Below are positions 1 to 11,387 of a stretch of 64,000 bases of DNA, in pieces. The stretch spans positions 169,900,240-169,964,239 of the forward strand of contig NC_073625.1 in NCBI RefSeq assembly GCF_029407905.1. Reading direction: 5' to 3'. The first letter of the stretch is position 1. Each line of letters begins with the position of its first letter. The notes below the pieces were generated by a model. It searched no databases, was not told where the DNA came from, and saw nothing but the letters and a program-made list of their open reading frames with translations. Origin of the DNA: Bubalus kerabau (Eukaryota; Chordata; Mammalia; Artiodactyla; Bovidae). Both the position numbers and the translations under genes were made by a program.

Positions 1-1696
1 CAAGAAAATTAGAGATACCAAGGGAAGTTTTCAGGCAAAGATGAGCACAATAAAAGAGAAATTGTATGGACCTAACAGAATCGAAAGATATTAAGAAGAG
101 GTGGCAAGAATACACAGAAGAACTATACAAAAAAGAACTTCATGACCCAGATAATGATGATGGTGTGATCACTCATCTAGAGCCAGACATCCTGGAATGT
201 GAAGTCAAGTGGGCCTTAGAAAGCATCACTACGAACAAAGCTAGTGGAGATGATGGAATTCCAGTTGAGCTATTTAAAATCCTAAAAGATGATGCTGTGA
301 AAGTGCTCCACTCAATATGTCAGCAAATTTGGAAAACTCAGCAGTGGCCACAGGACTGGAAAAGGTCAGTTTTCATTCCAGTCGCAAGGAAAGGCAATGC
401 TAAATAATGATCAAACTACCGCACATTTGCACTCATCTCACAGGCCAGCAAAGTAATGCTCAAAATTCTCCAAGCCAGGTTTCAACAGGATGTGAACCAT
501 GAACTTTCAGATGTTCAAGCTGGATTTAGAAAATGCAGAGGAACCAGAGATCAAATTGCCAACATCTGCTGAATCATCAAAAAAGCAAGAGAGTTCCAGA
601 AAAACATGTACTTCTGCTTTATTGACTATGCCAAAACCTTTGACTATGTTGATCACAACAAACTGTGGAAAATTCTGAAAGAGATGGGTACCAGACCACC
701 TGACCTGCCTCCTGAGAAATCTATATACAGGTCAAGAAACAACATGTAGGAGTGGACATGAAACAACAGACTGGTTCCAAATCAGGAAAGGAGTATGTCA
801 AGGCTGTATATTGTCACCCTGCTTATTTGACTTATATATAGAGTACATCATGAGAAATGCAGGGCTGGAGGAAGCACAAGCTGGAATCAAGATTGCTGGA
901 AGAAATATCGATAACCTCAGATATGCAGATGACACCATTCTTATGGCAGAAAGAGAAGAAGACCTAAAGAGCCTCTTGATGAAAGTGAACGAGGAGAGTG
1001 AAAAAGTTGGCTTAAAACTCAACATTCAGAAAACTAAGATCATGGCATCTGGTCCCATCACTTCATGGGAAATAGATGGGGAAACAGTGGAAACGGTGAC
1101 AGAGTTTACTTTTTGGGGCTCCAAAATCACTTCAGATGGTAACTGCAGCCATGAAATTAAAAGATGCTTGCTCCTTGGAAGAAAAGCTGTGATCAACCTA
1201 GATAGCATATTAAAAAGCAAAGACATTACTTTGCCAACAAGTTCCATCTCGCCAAAGCTATTGTTTTTCCAGTAGTTTTGTATGGATGTGAGAGCTGGCA
1301 TATACAGAAAGCTGAGCTCCAAAGAATTGATGCTTTTGAACTGCAATGTTGGAGGAGACTCTTGAGAATCCCTTGGACAGCAAGGAGATCCAACCAGTCC
1401 ATCCTAAAGGAGATCAATCCTGAACATTTCTTGGAAGGACTGATTCTGAAGCTAAAACTCCAATACTGTGCCCATCTGATGTGAAGGACTGACTCATTTG
1501 AAAAGACCCTGATGCTAGGAAAGATTGAAGGTGGGAGGAGAAGGGGATGACAGAGGATGAGATGGTTGGATTGCATCATTGACTTAATGGACATGAGTTA
1601 AATAACCTCCAGGAGTTGGTGATGGACAAGGAGGCCTGGCATACTGCAGTCCATGGGGTCACAGAGTCCGACACAACTGAGCGACTGAACTGAACT
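1..1696 (+). mobile_element. BovB (RTE) LINE, 3' half, cut by window start
   Basis: The stretch runs without a break from the endonuclease-RT linker region through reverse transcriptase to the characteristic BovB 3' terminus, where GACTGAGCGACTGAACTGAA-type sequence ends at about 1696. RTE elements lack a long poly(A) tail, which fits. The 5' end lies outside the window. The body is scarred by stops and frameshifts, so this is a dead copy. Confidence 0.93.
66..1484 (+). pseudogene. BovB reverse transcriptase remnant (frameshifted)
   Basis: This is the decayed RT half of the BovB protein, which in a live element has an N-terminal endonuclease and then RT and copies its RNA at a nicked target. 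Three frames must be joined by eye. 66-407 covers the linker and RT start and ends where a conserved Glu codon (GAA) has become TAA. After a 2-base loss near 688 the sense frame is 811-1275, with the catalytic block NLRYADDTILMAE around 925. A 1-base loss near 1240 moves it to 1278-1484, the C-terminal region with YGCESW and RRSNQSILKE. Further stops lie between 410 and 690. The YADD metal-binding motif itself is still intact. Confidence 0.9.
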
Positions 1697-2512
1697 TAGG
1701 TGATGAGATGTGAGTTACATAGTTTTGAAAAGAAAATAAGACACATGATTTAGGACCAGTAATCTAGCCCAGGACCTTACAAGATATAATAAAATTGTGA
1801 AATCTTGTGAGAAACAGAATTTATCTCAAGTCATCAAGCATAGAAATGCTGGAACATTGGAGAGAAAATAGGGGCTACTGATGCTGTAAAACTTGGTTTC
1901 AGACTCTGGAAAACAAGGAAGAAATCAATTCCCAGAGTTAAAAATTCCCAGAATTCAGGGAAGGAGGATCTAAATTTTTATACCTGGGGTACCAGATTTG
2001 ATCCATGTGCACTCCTTCCCTTCATATCTGATCATCTGCCTCAGTGGTATATGTTAGCTGTAGTGCAGAATATAGAGTAGATGGCAAGATGGAGGCAGTG
2101 ACTCCCACTAAAAAATGAAAACGATGCACTGCCAGGGATGCAGAAAACACTGATGCACCAAAACCTTAATTTTCCTCTTGGGATCTTGGACAGTACTTTT
2201 AGAAGGGTTTTGTATTCTGTGAAATGAAATTTTGTTATTGATGCAAATCCAAGGACTAGTGAGCAACAGAGTGAGAGCAAAAGTAAGAATAAGAGAGATC
2301 CAGAGAGAACATCAGCACCAACAATAAGAATTTATTCATGCATCACTTGATTTCTGTGTTACTTTACTTTTAACAAAAATAAATTCAGAGGATGTCTATG
2401 CAACATCAAAATGACAGTCAATGACACATCAAAATAGTGTAATCAATTTGTTTAAGAGCAAAATGACTCTAACTATGCACTCACTTTCAGCTCTGTGCCC
2501 TAATGGTGTTGA
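1697..2512. other. Unassigned AT-rich DNA
   Basis: I recognise no repeat or exon here. The only open frame, at 2041-2280 on the minus strand, has 79 codons and no recognisable domain. Confidence 0.5.
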
Positions 2513-2751
2513 CTGTCAAAACTCAAATGAAATAACCATCAAAGACACTTGATCTACAGCAAAGATAAAGGTGTTACTTCCTGCTTTCTTTTAGAATATA
2601 AGCGACAATATTATTCTCACAATTCAGTGATGGCGCTGTCAAAACTCAAATGCAATGACCATCAAAAACATTTGGTCTACAGCCATGATAAAAGAATTAC
2701 CTCCTGCTTCCTTTTAGAATAGGAGCTACAATATTATTTTCACAATTCAGT
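2513..2751. repeat. Imperfect tandem duplication, about 116 bp x 2
   Basis: Copy 1 (2513-2629) and copy 2 (2636-2751) both start CTGTCAAAACTCAAATG and both end ACAATATTATT.TCACAATTCAGT, with an offset of 123 bases. They differ at many positions (for example GAAATAACC against GCAATGACC), so the duplication is old. No known repeat family was recognised. Confidence 0.85.
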
Positions 2752-4484
2752 ATCATCATCATTTCCATGACCCCTTATATGACCATATTCTACAAAACAG
2801 ATAATATGCTAGAAACTCAGTACACAAGATGAATAGGGTATTATCTTTATCCACAAAAATCAAAGTCACTTTTTATTAATTGATTAACATTCCAAGTTTT
2901 TTCTTCCCTTATTCTAGTGTGAAAGAAATCCCCAGTGACAAGGATTTCTGATTGCTCAAAAAATCTCTTTCAAGTGCTCCAGACCCTAAAGGGCTCACAA
3001 CCTTATCTAGTAAATACAGAAATTTACTTGTTAGAGTTCCTATGAATCAAGTTGGAATTTCACACATTTCCTTAAAAATGGTCACAGACAACACAAGTAT
3101 GTGACTGGAATACTGAAGCAAATAGCATGAATATATAGTCAGTCATTTATGTTCATATGTTAGTAATACATCAATGCTTAGACATGTACAAAGTATAAGT
3201 TTTAATCACTAACCACAACTGTCTATGCAACAGTCAGCTTGCATAGATCTTCTTGTGCATCTTTACAGATACCATTTATACTTAGAAATGTTTGACTTGT
3301 GAGTTTTCTGTTGTGTAGATTTAATAATTGAACATCATTTCTGTTTGTTCTTGGCAAGAACCTATTTTTTTTAACTAGGTATTTTCTTATTTCTTCTGAG
3401 CTTGTTTCCAAATATTTCAAGTATATTTTTATATGTTCTTTGTTTATTTAAATTGATTATAGCATTCAAAAAATGGTCCTGTAAAATATTCCTGTTGGTG
3501 AAGAAAATGCACAATCAGCCCTGACTACCTAAAGGGAACGAATGTTTTCCCAGAAACTATTACAAAGATATGTACTGGGTTGGATCATTCAATACTTATC
3601 TTTCAAAGTGGCATTAAAAACATAAATGTCTTACATATGTTATATGGATTTTGCATCTTTCTGCATTTATCTGGGAAGAATATTTCCATAGAAAAGCACT
3701 AATATTGGAAATCAGTATCTGAAAACATAAACATCAAATACACCTTATTTAGAATGCATTCTATTTTTAATGCCCTGTGAATGTTTAAGAAATATGTAGT
3801 ACAAGGAGGAAAATGTAAAAGAAAAATCAATCATCCCCACTCATTGTACCATCTAAAGAAATCCATTTGATAAATGTTTCTCTTCTAATGATTTTTCATA
3901 TATTATGTTGTTTGTAGTAGACAAATAAGCCTCTGTTCATGAACTCATAGTCTGTGCATTGCATCACTGCTTCAAAATTAATTGCACGTTCATATATACA
4001 TGAATTTCCACATAAACATAATGGATATTTTAAGTCCTCACAATAAAAAAGGGGGGGGTTATTGCTTTTATCTCTATATTGGTAGTTTGAAACATGATTT
4101 AAGTTCTTAAAAAAAAAAAAGTCCTAAAGTTGATTACCATGTGAAACTATTTCCACCATTCCACAAAGTTGCTAGTTTATAACTGATTCCATAATAAAAC
4201 TATCTGATAAGTTTTTGAAATTATTTCAAAGCATTTAGCTTTATGCAGGCAATTAATTTGCAATGAAAAGAGGTAAGGAACTGAAATGACCATCACAGGA
4301 ATTCTGGTATTGCTTTGCTCTCTAAATACTACCATTTGCTGAACAGCACTGTAGCTCTCACACTGGAAAATGCATTGCTAAGCATTTTCATGAATGAACT
4401 AAATATAGTTTAAAATAACTTTAAGCAATATTTAGTTTCTATATTATCCTTACACATGTCTTATGTAGAATAATATATATTTCT
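2752..4484. other. Unassigned AT-rich DNA
   Basis: Low-GC sequence with short homopolymers (G8 near 4053, A12 near 4110). No gene or confident interspersed repeat was seen. The 65-codon minus frame at 3223-3420 has no recognisable features. Confidence 0.5.
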
Positions 4485-4502
4485 CTTGATTGACTTTTTT
4501 AA

Positions 4503-4892
4503 GTGTTCAAAATGATTTTACTTACTTTCAACCTTTTTTTAATTGGAATGTAATTGTTTTGCAATGTTGTGTTATTAATTGTTTCTGCTGCACAATGAAG
4601 TGTATCAGCTATATGCCAAGAGGCACATGAAAAGATACTCAGCATCATTAATTACTGGAGAAATAGAAGGCAAAACTTCAATGAGGTATCACCCCTCACT
4701 GGACAGATAGAACATTATTAAAAAAAAAAAAATCTACAGACAAGAAGTGCTGGAGAGAGTATGGAACATAGAGAACCCTCTTGCAATGTTGGCAGGAATG
4801 TAAATTTATATAGTTATTATGGAGAACAGCATGGAGATTCCTTAAAAAACTCTACATAGAACTATCATATAACCGAGTTACTAGACATATAC
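4503..4892 (-). mobile_element. L1 insertion with 5' inversion (twin-primed)
   Basis: The left part (about 4531-4618) is an L1 3' end on the minus strand (3'UTR with GCAGCAGAAACAATTAATAA-like sequence reading right to left, then an A-run). The right part (4619-4892) is the end of L1 ORF2 on the plus strand (AAGAGGCACATGAAAAGATAC through CTCTACATAGAACTATCATA). The whole is bracketed by an 18-base direct repeat, CTTGATTGACTTTTTTAA, at 4485-4502 and 4893-4910. A 3' segment in sense, the 5' segment inverted, and a target duplication around both match twin priming. Confidence 0.85.
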
Positions 4893-4910
4893 CTTGATTG
4901 ACTTTTTTAA

Positions 4911-5202
4911 TGGTAAATACCTAACTTAGAACTAGAATATATATAAATTAATAAAGTAAAGTATAAAAGAAACATTACCTTAGTGGAATCAATTTTCACA
5001 GAAAAGTATCATTTTAAAATCAGGAATAAACCATAATTTCAAGTTCAGAATGTCTCTTCTACTTTAACAAGCCCCACAAAATCAGCACCATAAGCCTACT
5101 GAGCACTCTTGAGATCATACTCTGATTTAGTCAAAACCTAAACATCTTTAAAGTGAAGAAAAACACATTATAGACTCATTTAGAAGAAGATATAGTTGAA
5201 CA
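4911..5202. other. Unassigned sequence
   Basis: I see nothing assignable between the L1 and the next SINE. Confidence 0.5.
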
Positions 5203-5416
5203 GGTACTTCCATGGTGGCTCAGGGAAGAATCTGCCTGCAATTCAGGAGACCTGGGTTCAATTTCTGGGTCAGAAAGATCCCCTGAGAAGTGCATGGCAA
5301 CTCACTCCAGTACTCCTGCCTGGAGAATTCCATGGACAGAGGAGACTGGCAGGTTACAATTCATAAGGTCGCACAGTTGAACACAACTAAAGCGGCAAAG
5401 CAGCAGCAGCAGCAGC
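5203..5416 (+). mobile_element. Bov-tA SINE
   Basis: The tRNA-Glu-like head (TTCCATGGTGGCTCAG...) leads into the BovB-derived body (CCCACTCCAGTA-type and GCCTGGAGAATTCCATGGAC) and an (AGC)n tail at about 5397-5416. An 11-base target duplication, ATAGTTGAACA, lies at 5192-5202 and 5417-5427. Confidence 0.92.
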
Positions 5417-5551
5417 ATAGTTGAACAAAGCCAGGAAGTATATATAAACAGAGCTGCATTTTAACATTATTTGAATCTACTTTGATCAAAACATGCTTGG
5501 AAGGCAAGTGTACACATGAAATATCTGTTCCATAAACCACCTGTTCTGTAA

Positions 5552-6077
5552 GTGTGGTGTCATCTGCATATCTGAGGTTATTGATATTTCTCCTGGCAAT
5601 CTTGATTGCAGCTTGTGTTTCTTCCAACCCAGCGTTTCTCATGATGTACTCTGCATAGAAGTTAAATAAGCAGGGTGACAATATACAGCCTTGACATAAT
5701 CCTTTTCCTTTTTGGAACCAGTCTATTGTTCCATGTCCAGTTCTAACTGTCACTTCCTGACCTGCATACAGGTTTCTCAAGAGGCAGGTCAGGTGGTCTT
5801 GTATTCCCATCTCTTTCAGAATTTTCCACAGTTTCTTGTGATCCACACAGTCAAAGGCTTTGGCATAGTCAATAAAGCAGAAATAGATGTTTTTCTGGAA
5901 CTCTCTTGCTTTTTTGATTATCCAATGGATGTTGGCAATTTGATCTCTGGTTCCTCTGCCTTTTCTAAATCCAGCTTGAACATCTGGAAGTTCATGGTTC
6001 ACGTATTGCTGAAGTCTGGCTTGGAGAATTTTGAGCATTACTTTACTAGCGTGTGAGATGAGTGCAATTGTGTGGTG
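5552..6077 (-). mobile_element. BovB LINE fragment, RT region
   Basis: This is minus-strand BovB RT. The frame on 5361-6083 (minus) reads through SHASKVMLKILQARLQQYVN, FIDYAKAFD (motif A), CQGCILSPCLFN (motif B) and NLRYADDTTL (motif C). The frame leaves BovB at about 5552, so the last residues of that frame belong to flanking DNA and the SINE. The normal BovB 3' end is missing. Confidence 0.88.
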
Positions 6078-6185
6078 CTGCACTCAGTATGTCAGCAAAT
6101 TTGGAAAACTCCAATCCCAAAGAAAGGCAATGCCAAAGAATGCTCAAACTACCACACAATTACACTCATCTCCCATGCTAGCCAG
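6078..6185 (+). mobile_element. BovB fragment in head-to-head orientation
   Basis: Plus-strand BovB begins TGCTGCACTCAGTATGTCAG, skips about 40 bases, and continues CCAATCCCAAAGAAAGGC to CATCTCCCATGCTAG. It abuts the minus-strand copy at 6077/6078 and overlaps it in element coordinates (both contain ACCACACAATT...CTCATCTC). Confidence 0.85.
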
Positions 6186-6598
6186 TGGTAGAATTGATTT
6201 CACATTCTGCTCCAAATGGCTCCAGCATCTAGCTTCATTTCTTTGTACTATGTAAACCTTTGCTGTTAATTGAGTGAGTCTCACAATGGCAGATCAGGGT
6301 CAGATACCTAAGTATTCTGTTGATGAATCCAAGTATTTTCACAATACTAAACTTAAACAGATTTGTCATAATAAAACTAATACACATAAGTCCCTTATGT
6401 AGCCATTCCAAGAGGTGCTTATCTTTTATCTCTTTCTTCTCAGCATTTTGCATCTTTACCCTTTTATCTACATGCCCTGCAGATATCCCAGGATCCTTGG
6501 ATATAATAAAAATATGCCCTGATTTAGCAGATTAAAATAGTAAAGTAGATACTCCAGGCAATTCAGTCCCTGTTGCCTTTTAAATAAACCATGTGATC
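6186..6598 (+). other. Possible retrocopy 3' end, origin unknown
   Basis: AATAAA at 6583-6588 is followed 10 bases later by a 22-base A-run. This is what the 3' end of a reverse-transcribed mRNA looks like. I do not recognise the upstream sequence, and the 71-codon plus frame at 6320-6535 resembles no family I know. No clear target duplication was found. Confidence 0.35.
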
Positions 6599-6620
6599 AA
6601 AAAAAAAAAAAAAAAAAAAA
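6599..6620 (+). repeat. Poly(A) tract, 22 bases
   Basis: Uninterrupted A-run directly downstream of an AATAAA signal. Confidence 0.95.
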
Positions 6621-7621
6621 TTCAATCTCATTTCCTTCCCTAACTATGTAAAATTGAAATAAGACCTAGTGTTCATGTTTGCAGAATGGAATATCCAAGA
6701 TCACAAACATCTATGATAATAATAAAGTAAAACTTTTTTTTTTTCTTCAAGTTTGAGATACTAAAGAACCAATTTTTCAGAGCGTGTAAGAATTTAGCTA
6801 CTTTGACTTAAAAATGTAGCTTGGCTTAGCGATCAACCTCAGAAGATAAACTTCTGCTAATATTAAGGGAAGCCATTGCTTGAAAAAAGGAGGCACTGTA
6901 TTGGTTCCAATGTAGTTTCAATAGGGCAAGTACAGAATGTACATATTTTAGAAGAACTTGACCTTTATCCTAAGCTAATGATAAAGTTTGTGTGTAAGCA
7001 TTAATTGTTCACCAGCCTCCAGAGAGTTTTCATTTTGTTAATCAGTATATTTAGTTGGCAAATTGTGTATCATATATTATACAGACTAATTGATATTAAT
7101 ACTACATTTGTAAAAAATAAATAAACAACTAAAGAAATTGAGAACATAGAATGGCAACAAGAAATTTCAGAGGAGAACTATATCTGTAACGTTTACGAAA
7201 TATTATAAAACCAGTACTATATTTAGCACAGTAAACTCTGGATATTTGGGCCAAAAGAAGAAAGAATAAGTCTTTTTCTTTATTTATGGACAGAATTTAA
7301 ACATATTCTTTAAAAAAAGAACCAAAAACTTCAAAACAGAAAAATCCATATCTTTTCAGTTATTTTGTGATTGACAAAAAGACAGTTCTTTCTCCTTGAA
7401 TCCCAGAAGGTTCTTCAAATATCTTGACATATGATTTTACAGAATTTATAGAGTTCCTGCCCCTTATCCTCCATAATACCTAAAATAGAATTACTAAAAG
7501 AATACAGGGGAAAGATTAATACATTTTTGTATAAAACAGCTTATTTTCTTTTATTAGAACACTTGACTTATGCCACTAGAATTAGATCATTAAATATATA
7601 AAGGAAATATTGACAAATAAT
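6621..7621. other. Unassigned AT-rich DNA
   Basis: No recognisable gene or interspersed repeat. Contains only short T- and A-runs. Confidence 0.5.
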
Positions 7622-7668
7622 TATATATATATGGACTATATATTGTCCATATATATATATATATGGAC
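7622..7668. repeat. TA-rich inverted repeat (hairpin)
   Basis: A (TA)n-GGAC arm ending at 7636 is followed by an 8-base spacer and its complement GTCC-(AT)n from 7645. ATGGAC recurs at about 7663-7668, giving a third half-arm. The left and middle arms pair over about 15 bases. Confidence 0.8.
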
Positions 7669-7936
7669 TAGATAATATTAAATATCTATAAAATAGGATT
7701 TCTAATTATGTTTCATTTGGTGCTTGGACATATAAAAATACCTTTCTATTAGAAAAGTAAAAAGCACACATAATATGATTAAACAGGTGATTATTTTCTT
7801 CTTCCTTTTAGTTTAGTTTTATGACAGTGAGGATATTAAAAATTTGATTCAAGGTTAGAGTATTACATCTTAGTAGATAAAAAAATGAATAAATGCAGAT
7901 TTTAGGTTTTGAATTCAGAAGCAGTATGACAATAAT

Positions 7937-8157
7937 TGGGCTTCCCTGGTGGCTCAAAGGTAAAGAATCTACCTACACTGTGGGATACCCTGGGTTTGAA
8001 CCCTGGGTTGGGATGATCCCCTGGAGGAGAGCATGGCAACCCACTCCAGTATTCTTGCCTGGAGAATCCCCATGGACAGAAGAGCTTGGTGGGCTACAGT
8101 CCATGGGGTCACAAAAAGTCATACACGACTGATCGGCTCAGCACAGCACAGCACAGC
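7937..8157 (+). mobile_element. Bov-tA SINE
   Basis: Begins GGGCTTCCCTGGTGGCTCAA and ends with a (CAGCA)n tail (8138-8157). ACAATAAT is duplicated at 7929-7936 and 8158-8165. Confidence 0.92.
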
Positions 8158-8165
8158 ACAATAAT

Positions 8166-8929
8166 AGCAATTGATGTTGTTTATTTTTCACTATTTTAAA
8201 AGATTTTCATATAAATATCTACAATTGAATACTCTTAATTTTTAAGCAATTGGAATAGAATCTATAAAAAGTTTCAGGAAATAGTAATTCCATGCTATTT
8301 TATATGAAAATGTAAGAAAATTAATTATTTCAACTTCTTTAATTGCTCATCAATTAGTTAAATTGAACCACAAGGATTTGAGTCAAATATTCAGTCAGAC
8401 TGAATGACTTTCGTTTAGGAAAAGTCAAATTTCAGACCAAAAATTTCACATATATCTGGACTAGTGTGCTAATAAATTACAACTTATCAACATGTATTTA
8501 TGTTCATTGAAAGAGGATGGGGAATGCCTCTTCAAAATTCTGTTATATTTTTTCTTCATACCTATGTTCACCATTTTATTACAGTAAGTAATTTGAATAA
8601 CCTTTATAAGCAATTATTTTATCTCCATTAAAAAATATGCCTAAACTAAACCTGAAAAATCTGCATCTGTGAAGATTTCATATTAAATAAAAAATGTATT
8701 TCTTTTTGGTAGAGGTACTTCTATTTCTTCAGTTTGAGTTAAACACCCAAACTTTTGGCTAAGAAGTTAAGATAAAATGTCACACAAACTTAACAGGCCT
8801 AAATCTATACTTGATCTTGCCCTCTAAACCTGCTCCAACCACAACCTTCTCAGTTAATGATAACTTGACATTTTCTATTTGCTTGAAGTCAATATGTTTT
8901 TCTCTCAAACCCTAACTGTATTTTTTCAG
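8166..8929. other. Unassigned AT-rich DNA
   Basis: Nothing assignable was seen. Confidence 0.5.
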
Positions 8930-9525
8930 GAAATCTGTTTCTGTCCTATCAAAATCATGTCTAGATACTGACTCCTCTCACCTTCATGGACACCACATTA
9001 ACCCAAGCAGGGATAATTGCAATAGCCAACAATTGGTCCTCCTACATCCATCCATAACCCCTACAGGCATTCTCAGCACAACAGGTCCCATGAACTTTGT
9101 TAAACATCAGATAAGCCCATTGCTTTAGCCAGATTATTTCTTGTCTCCTCTTTTAATCAGTCTAAAAGTCACAGTCCTTTCTATGGCCCAGCTGTTGCTG
9201 CTGCTGCTAAGTCGCTTCAGTCGTGTCCGACTCTGTGCGACCCCAGAGACGGCAGCCCACCAGGCTCCCCCGTCCCAGGGATTCTCCAGGCAAGAACACT
9301 GGAGTGGGTTGCCATTTCCTTCTTCAATGCATAAAAGTGAAAAGTGAAGTCGCTCAGTCGTCTCCGACTCTGAGCGATCCCATGGACTGCAGCCCACCAG
9401 ACTCCTCCGTCCGTGGGATTTTCCAGGCAACCAGAAGGCCCTATAAATCCTTATATCCCCTCACTTAATCCTCCAATCACAGTTTATGTGTGGATTATAG
9501 AACTGCATAGAGAAATTTTTGCTGG
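8930..9525 (+). mobile_element. L2-like LINE remnant, split by a SINE
   Basis: Degenerate resemblance to the L2 3' region. GGGATAATTGCAATAGCCAAC resembles the L2 ATTACTGCAATAGCCTCC block, followed by ACAGGCATTCTCAGCACAAC and, beyond the SINE, AAGGCCCTATAAATCC. The assignment is from memory and the divergence is high. Confidence 0.5.
9194..9430 (-). mobile_element. Bov-A2 SINE
   Basis: The minus-strand element starts (on plus) with the complement of its (AGC)n tail, TTGCTGCTGCTGCTAAGTCG, and contains two BovA monomers joined by AAAAGTGAAAAGTGAAGTCG. It ends at GGGATTTTCCAGGCAA. Confidence 0.9.
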
Positions 9526-10194
9526 AGGCTTTTTGCTCTGGTGGATTCCTCTGACACAAAAGCTCTTTTCTAAAATTTGCCTATTTATCCTCTTATGAAA
9601 AGTTATCTTAAATTTAGAAGTAAGGCAAAAATATTTAAAAGATGAGTATTATGTCCCTTCATTGTCATTTGAGAGCATAATTTGGCAGGCCCACCCAAGA
9701 GTCATTCAAAAGAATATTCTTTGTTTGCTTCAGTGTTTACTATTGGGGACTGAAAAAAGATTTAGTGAAGATTTAATGAAATTGAATATTGACCTATAGA
9801 CCTGTCACTAGTAAAGAGAGATGTAGTTTCTCCCCAGTAGAAACAAAAGTCCCACAGGTTATGGTTTACAGTTAAGAAGATATTAACCAGTTTTATATTT
9901 AACCTGAGGAGTTTATTCTAACATTCCTTACTAAATCATCTATAAATCGCAAGTTTGCAAAATGCTCTTTGATGAGGCCATCTTACTGATCCTTCATTAA
10001 TTAATGATTGGAATAAGATCTTTGGTACATGCACATTTTATACTTGTATGAGAGTCATGCTTGAATGCTTTAAAATTATACTTTCAAGAGATGTTATTTT
10101 GTTCAAATATTTGTATAAAAATCATTTCTCAGTGAATTCTATACTTTTCATCTTATTTAAAAAATTTCACCATACAGCCTGTCTTTAACACCTC
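9526..10194. other. Unassigned AT-rich DNA
   Basis: No gene or confident repeat was seen. Confidence 0.5.
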
Positions 10195-10335
10195 CTGTCA
10201 CTTTACTTTGCTATTTTCTTTCAAAATACTTCTGATATACTGTATAATTCACTGTTAAATTATGCTATTTCTCCCTCTTTTTAGAATATAAACCATAAGT
10301 ACGTCATTTTTCCTTCTTTTGTCTCACTGATGTAC
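10195..10335 (+). mobile_element. Possible L2 3' fragment
   Basis: Spaced similarity to the L2 end (TTAGAATATAAACCATAAGTACG, compare L2 TAGAATGTAAGCTCCATGAGGG). Weak and short. Confidence 0.35.
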
Positions 10336-10496
10336 ATTTTGTTCTGCTATAACACAATGCATGTGCTATAAAAATCGCCACAAAATGCAAAGTTGCACAA
10401 TAAAAGACATGGGGTTTGTGAGGAAAATGAGATTAAAGACACAAACTCATAAGCTTTGTCAGTGACACATTTAAAGAACGATGAGGGGGTGCTCAG

Positions 10497-10722
10497 CACG
10501 TACGCACAAGGTGACGCTAGTGGTAAAGAACACAGTGGCCAAAGGAGGAGACATAAGAGATGCCGGTTTGATCCTGGGTTGGAAAGGTCACCTGGAGGAA
10601 GGCACGACAACCCACTCTGGTATTCTTGCCTGGAGAATCCCATGAACAGAGAAGCCTGGAAGGCTAGAGTCAATAGGGTTGCAGAGTCAGGCACAACTGA
10701 AGCAACTTAGCACAACACAGAT
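10497..10722 (+). mobile_element. Bov-tA SINE, diverged
   Basis: GGTGACGCTAGTGGTAAAGA marks the tRNA-like head. The body follows with CCCACTCTGGTATTCTTGCC and ends GGCACAACTGAAGCAACTTA with a short AGCACAACAC tail. Confidence 0.85.
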
Positions 10723-11387
10723 TTACACGTAAAATGGTCAAGACATATATAAACTCTTAATAAATAAGGCACTTTGCCTTGAAGAAAACTGAAGTTTGCT
10801 TGTTCAAGTGACCTCTAGAAGGGCACCCCTTTGCATTATTATAAAGTAGTGGAAGAATTTACCTGAATTGAATGGCAAGCTTACACATCAGTTATAGATG
10901 GATGTTGCTCATAATACACATCAACTGTGATGTTTGAAGTGTGTACACAAGTGCGCTTGTGAGCATGTGTGTGAATGTTTTGTGTTCCTATGATATTTGG
11001 TTCAGCAGGGTATAGTTTTCTCTAGTCACCAAGTGTCTCCTTCTAAGGAAACTATACATAACCAAATGCAAAGCTGATGTTATGCTCAAAACTTTCCCAA
11101 ATAAAAGAATTGTGTTTTAATATGTACATACTTTCAAAATAAGCCTAATAAAACTGATTGTATTCTAATATACTAGAATAATGCCTTGTCTATAGCATGC
11201 ACTCCAAACATACATGTTAGTAAGTGACCTAAAAAGTGAATCAGTAAAATATATTTCCTTGTATCATAACCTAGAGTCCTCAGAAAAGGATAAGTAGATA
11301 GAAACTACCCAAAGAAAATTGGGTTTCATTTCAGCTAATATGCATAATATGAGCATACAAAATAAAGTGAAAATTAATTGGAAGTCC
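10723..11387. other. Unassigned DNA
   Basis: Mostly AT-rich, with a GT-rich patch near 10945-10990. No gene was recognised. Confidence 0.5.

Noticed and set aside
2631..2751. CRISPR-like repeat array at the tandem duplication
   Set aside because: Only two long adjacent copies without regular spacers, in a mammalian genome.
9134..9430. 98-codon minus frame and its plus-strand shadows
   Set aside because: It lies almost wholly on a Bov-A2 SINE. The peptide (GNPLQCSCLENPWDGGAWWA) recurs in every Bov-A/Bov-tA copy and is translated repeat, not a gene.
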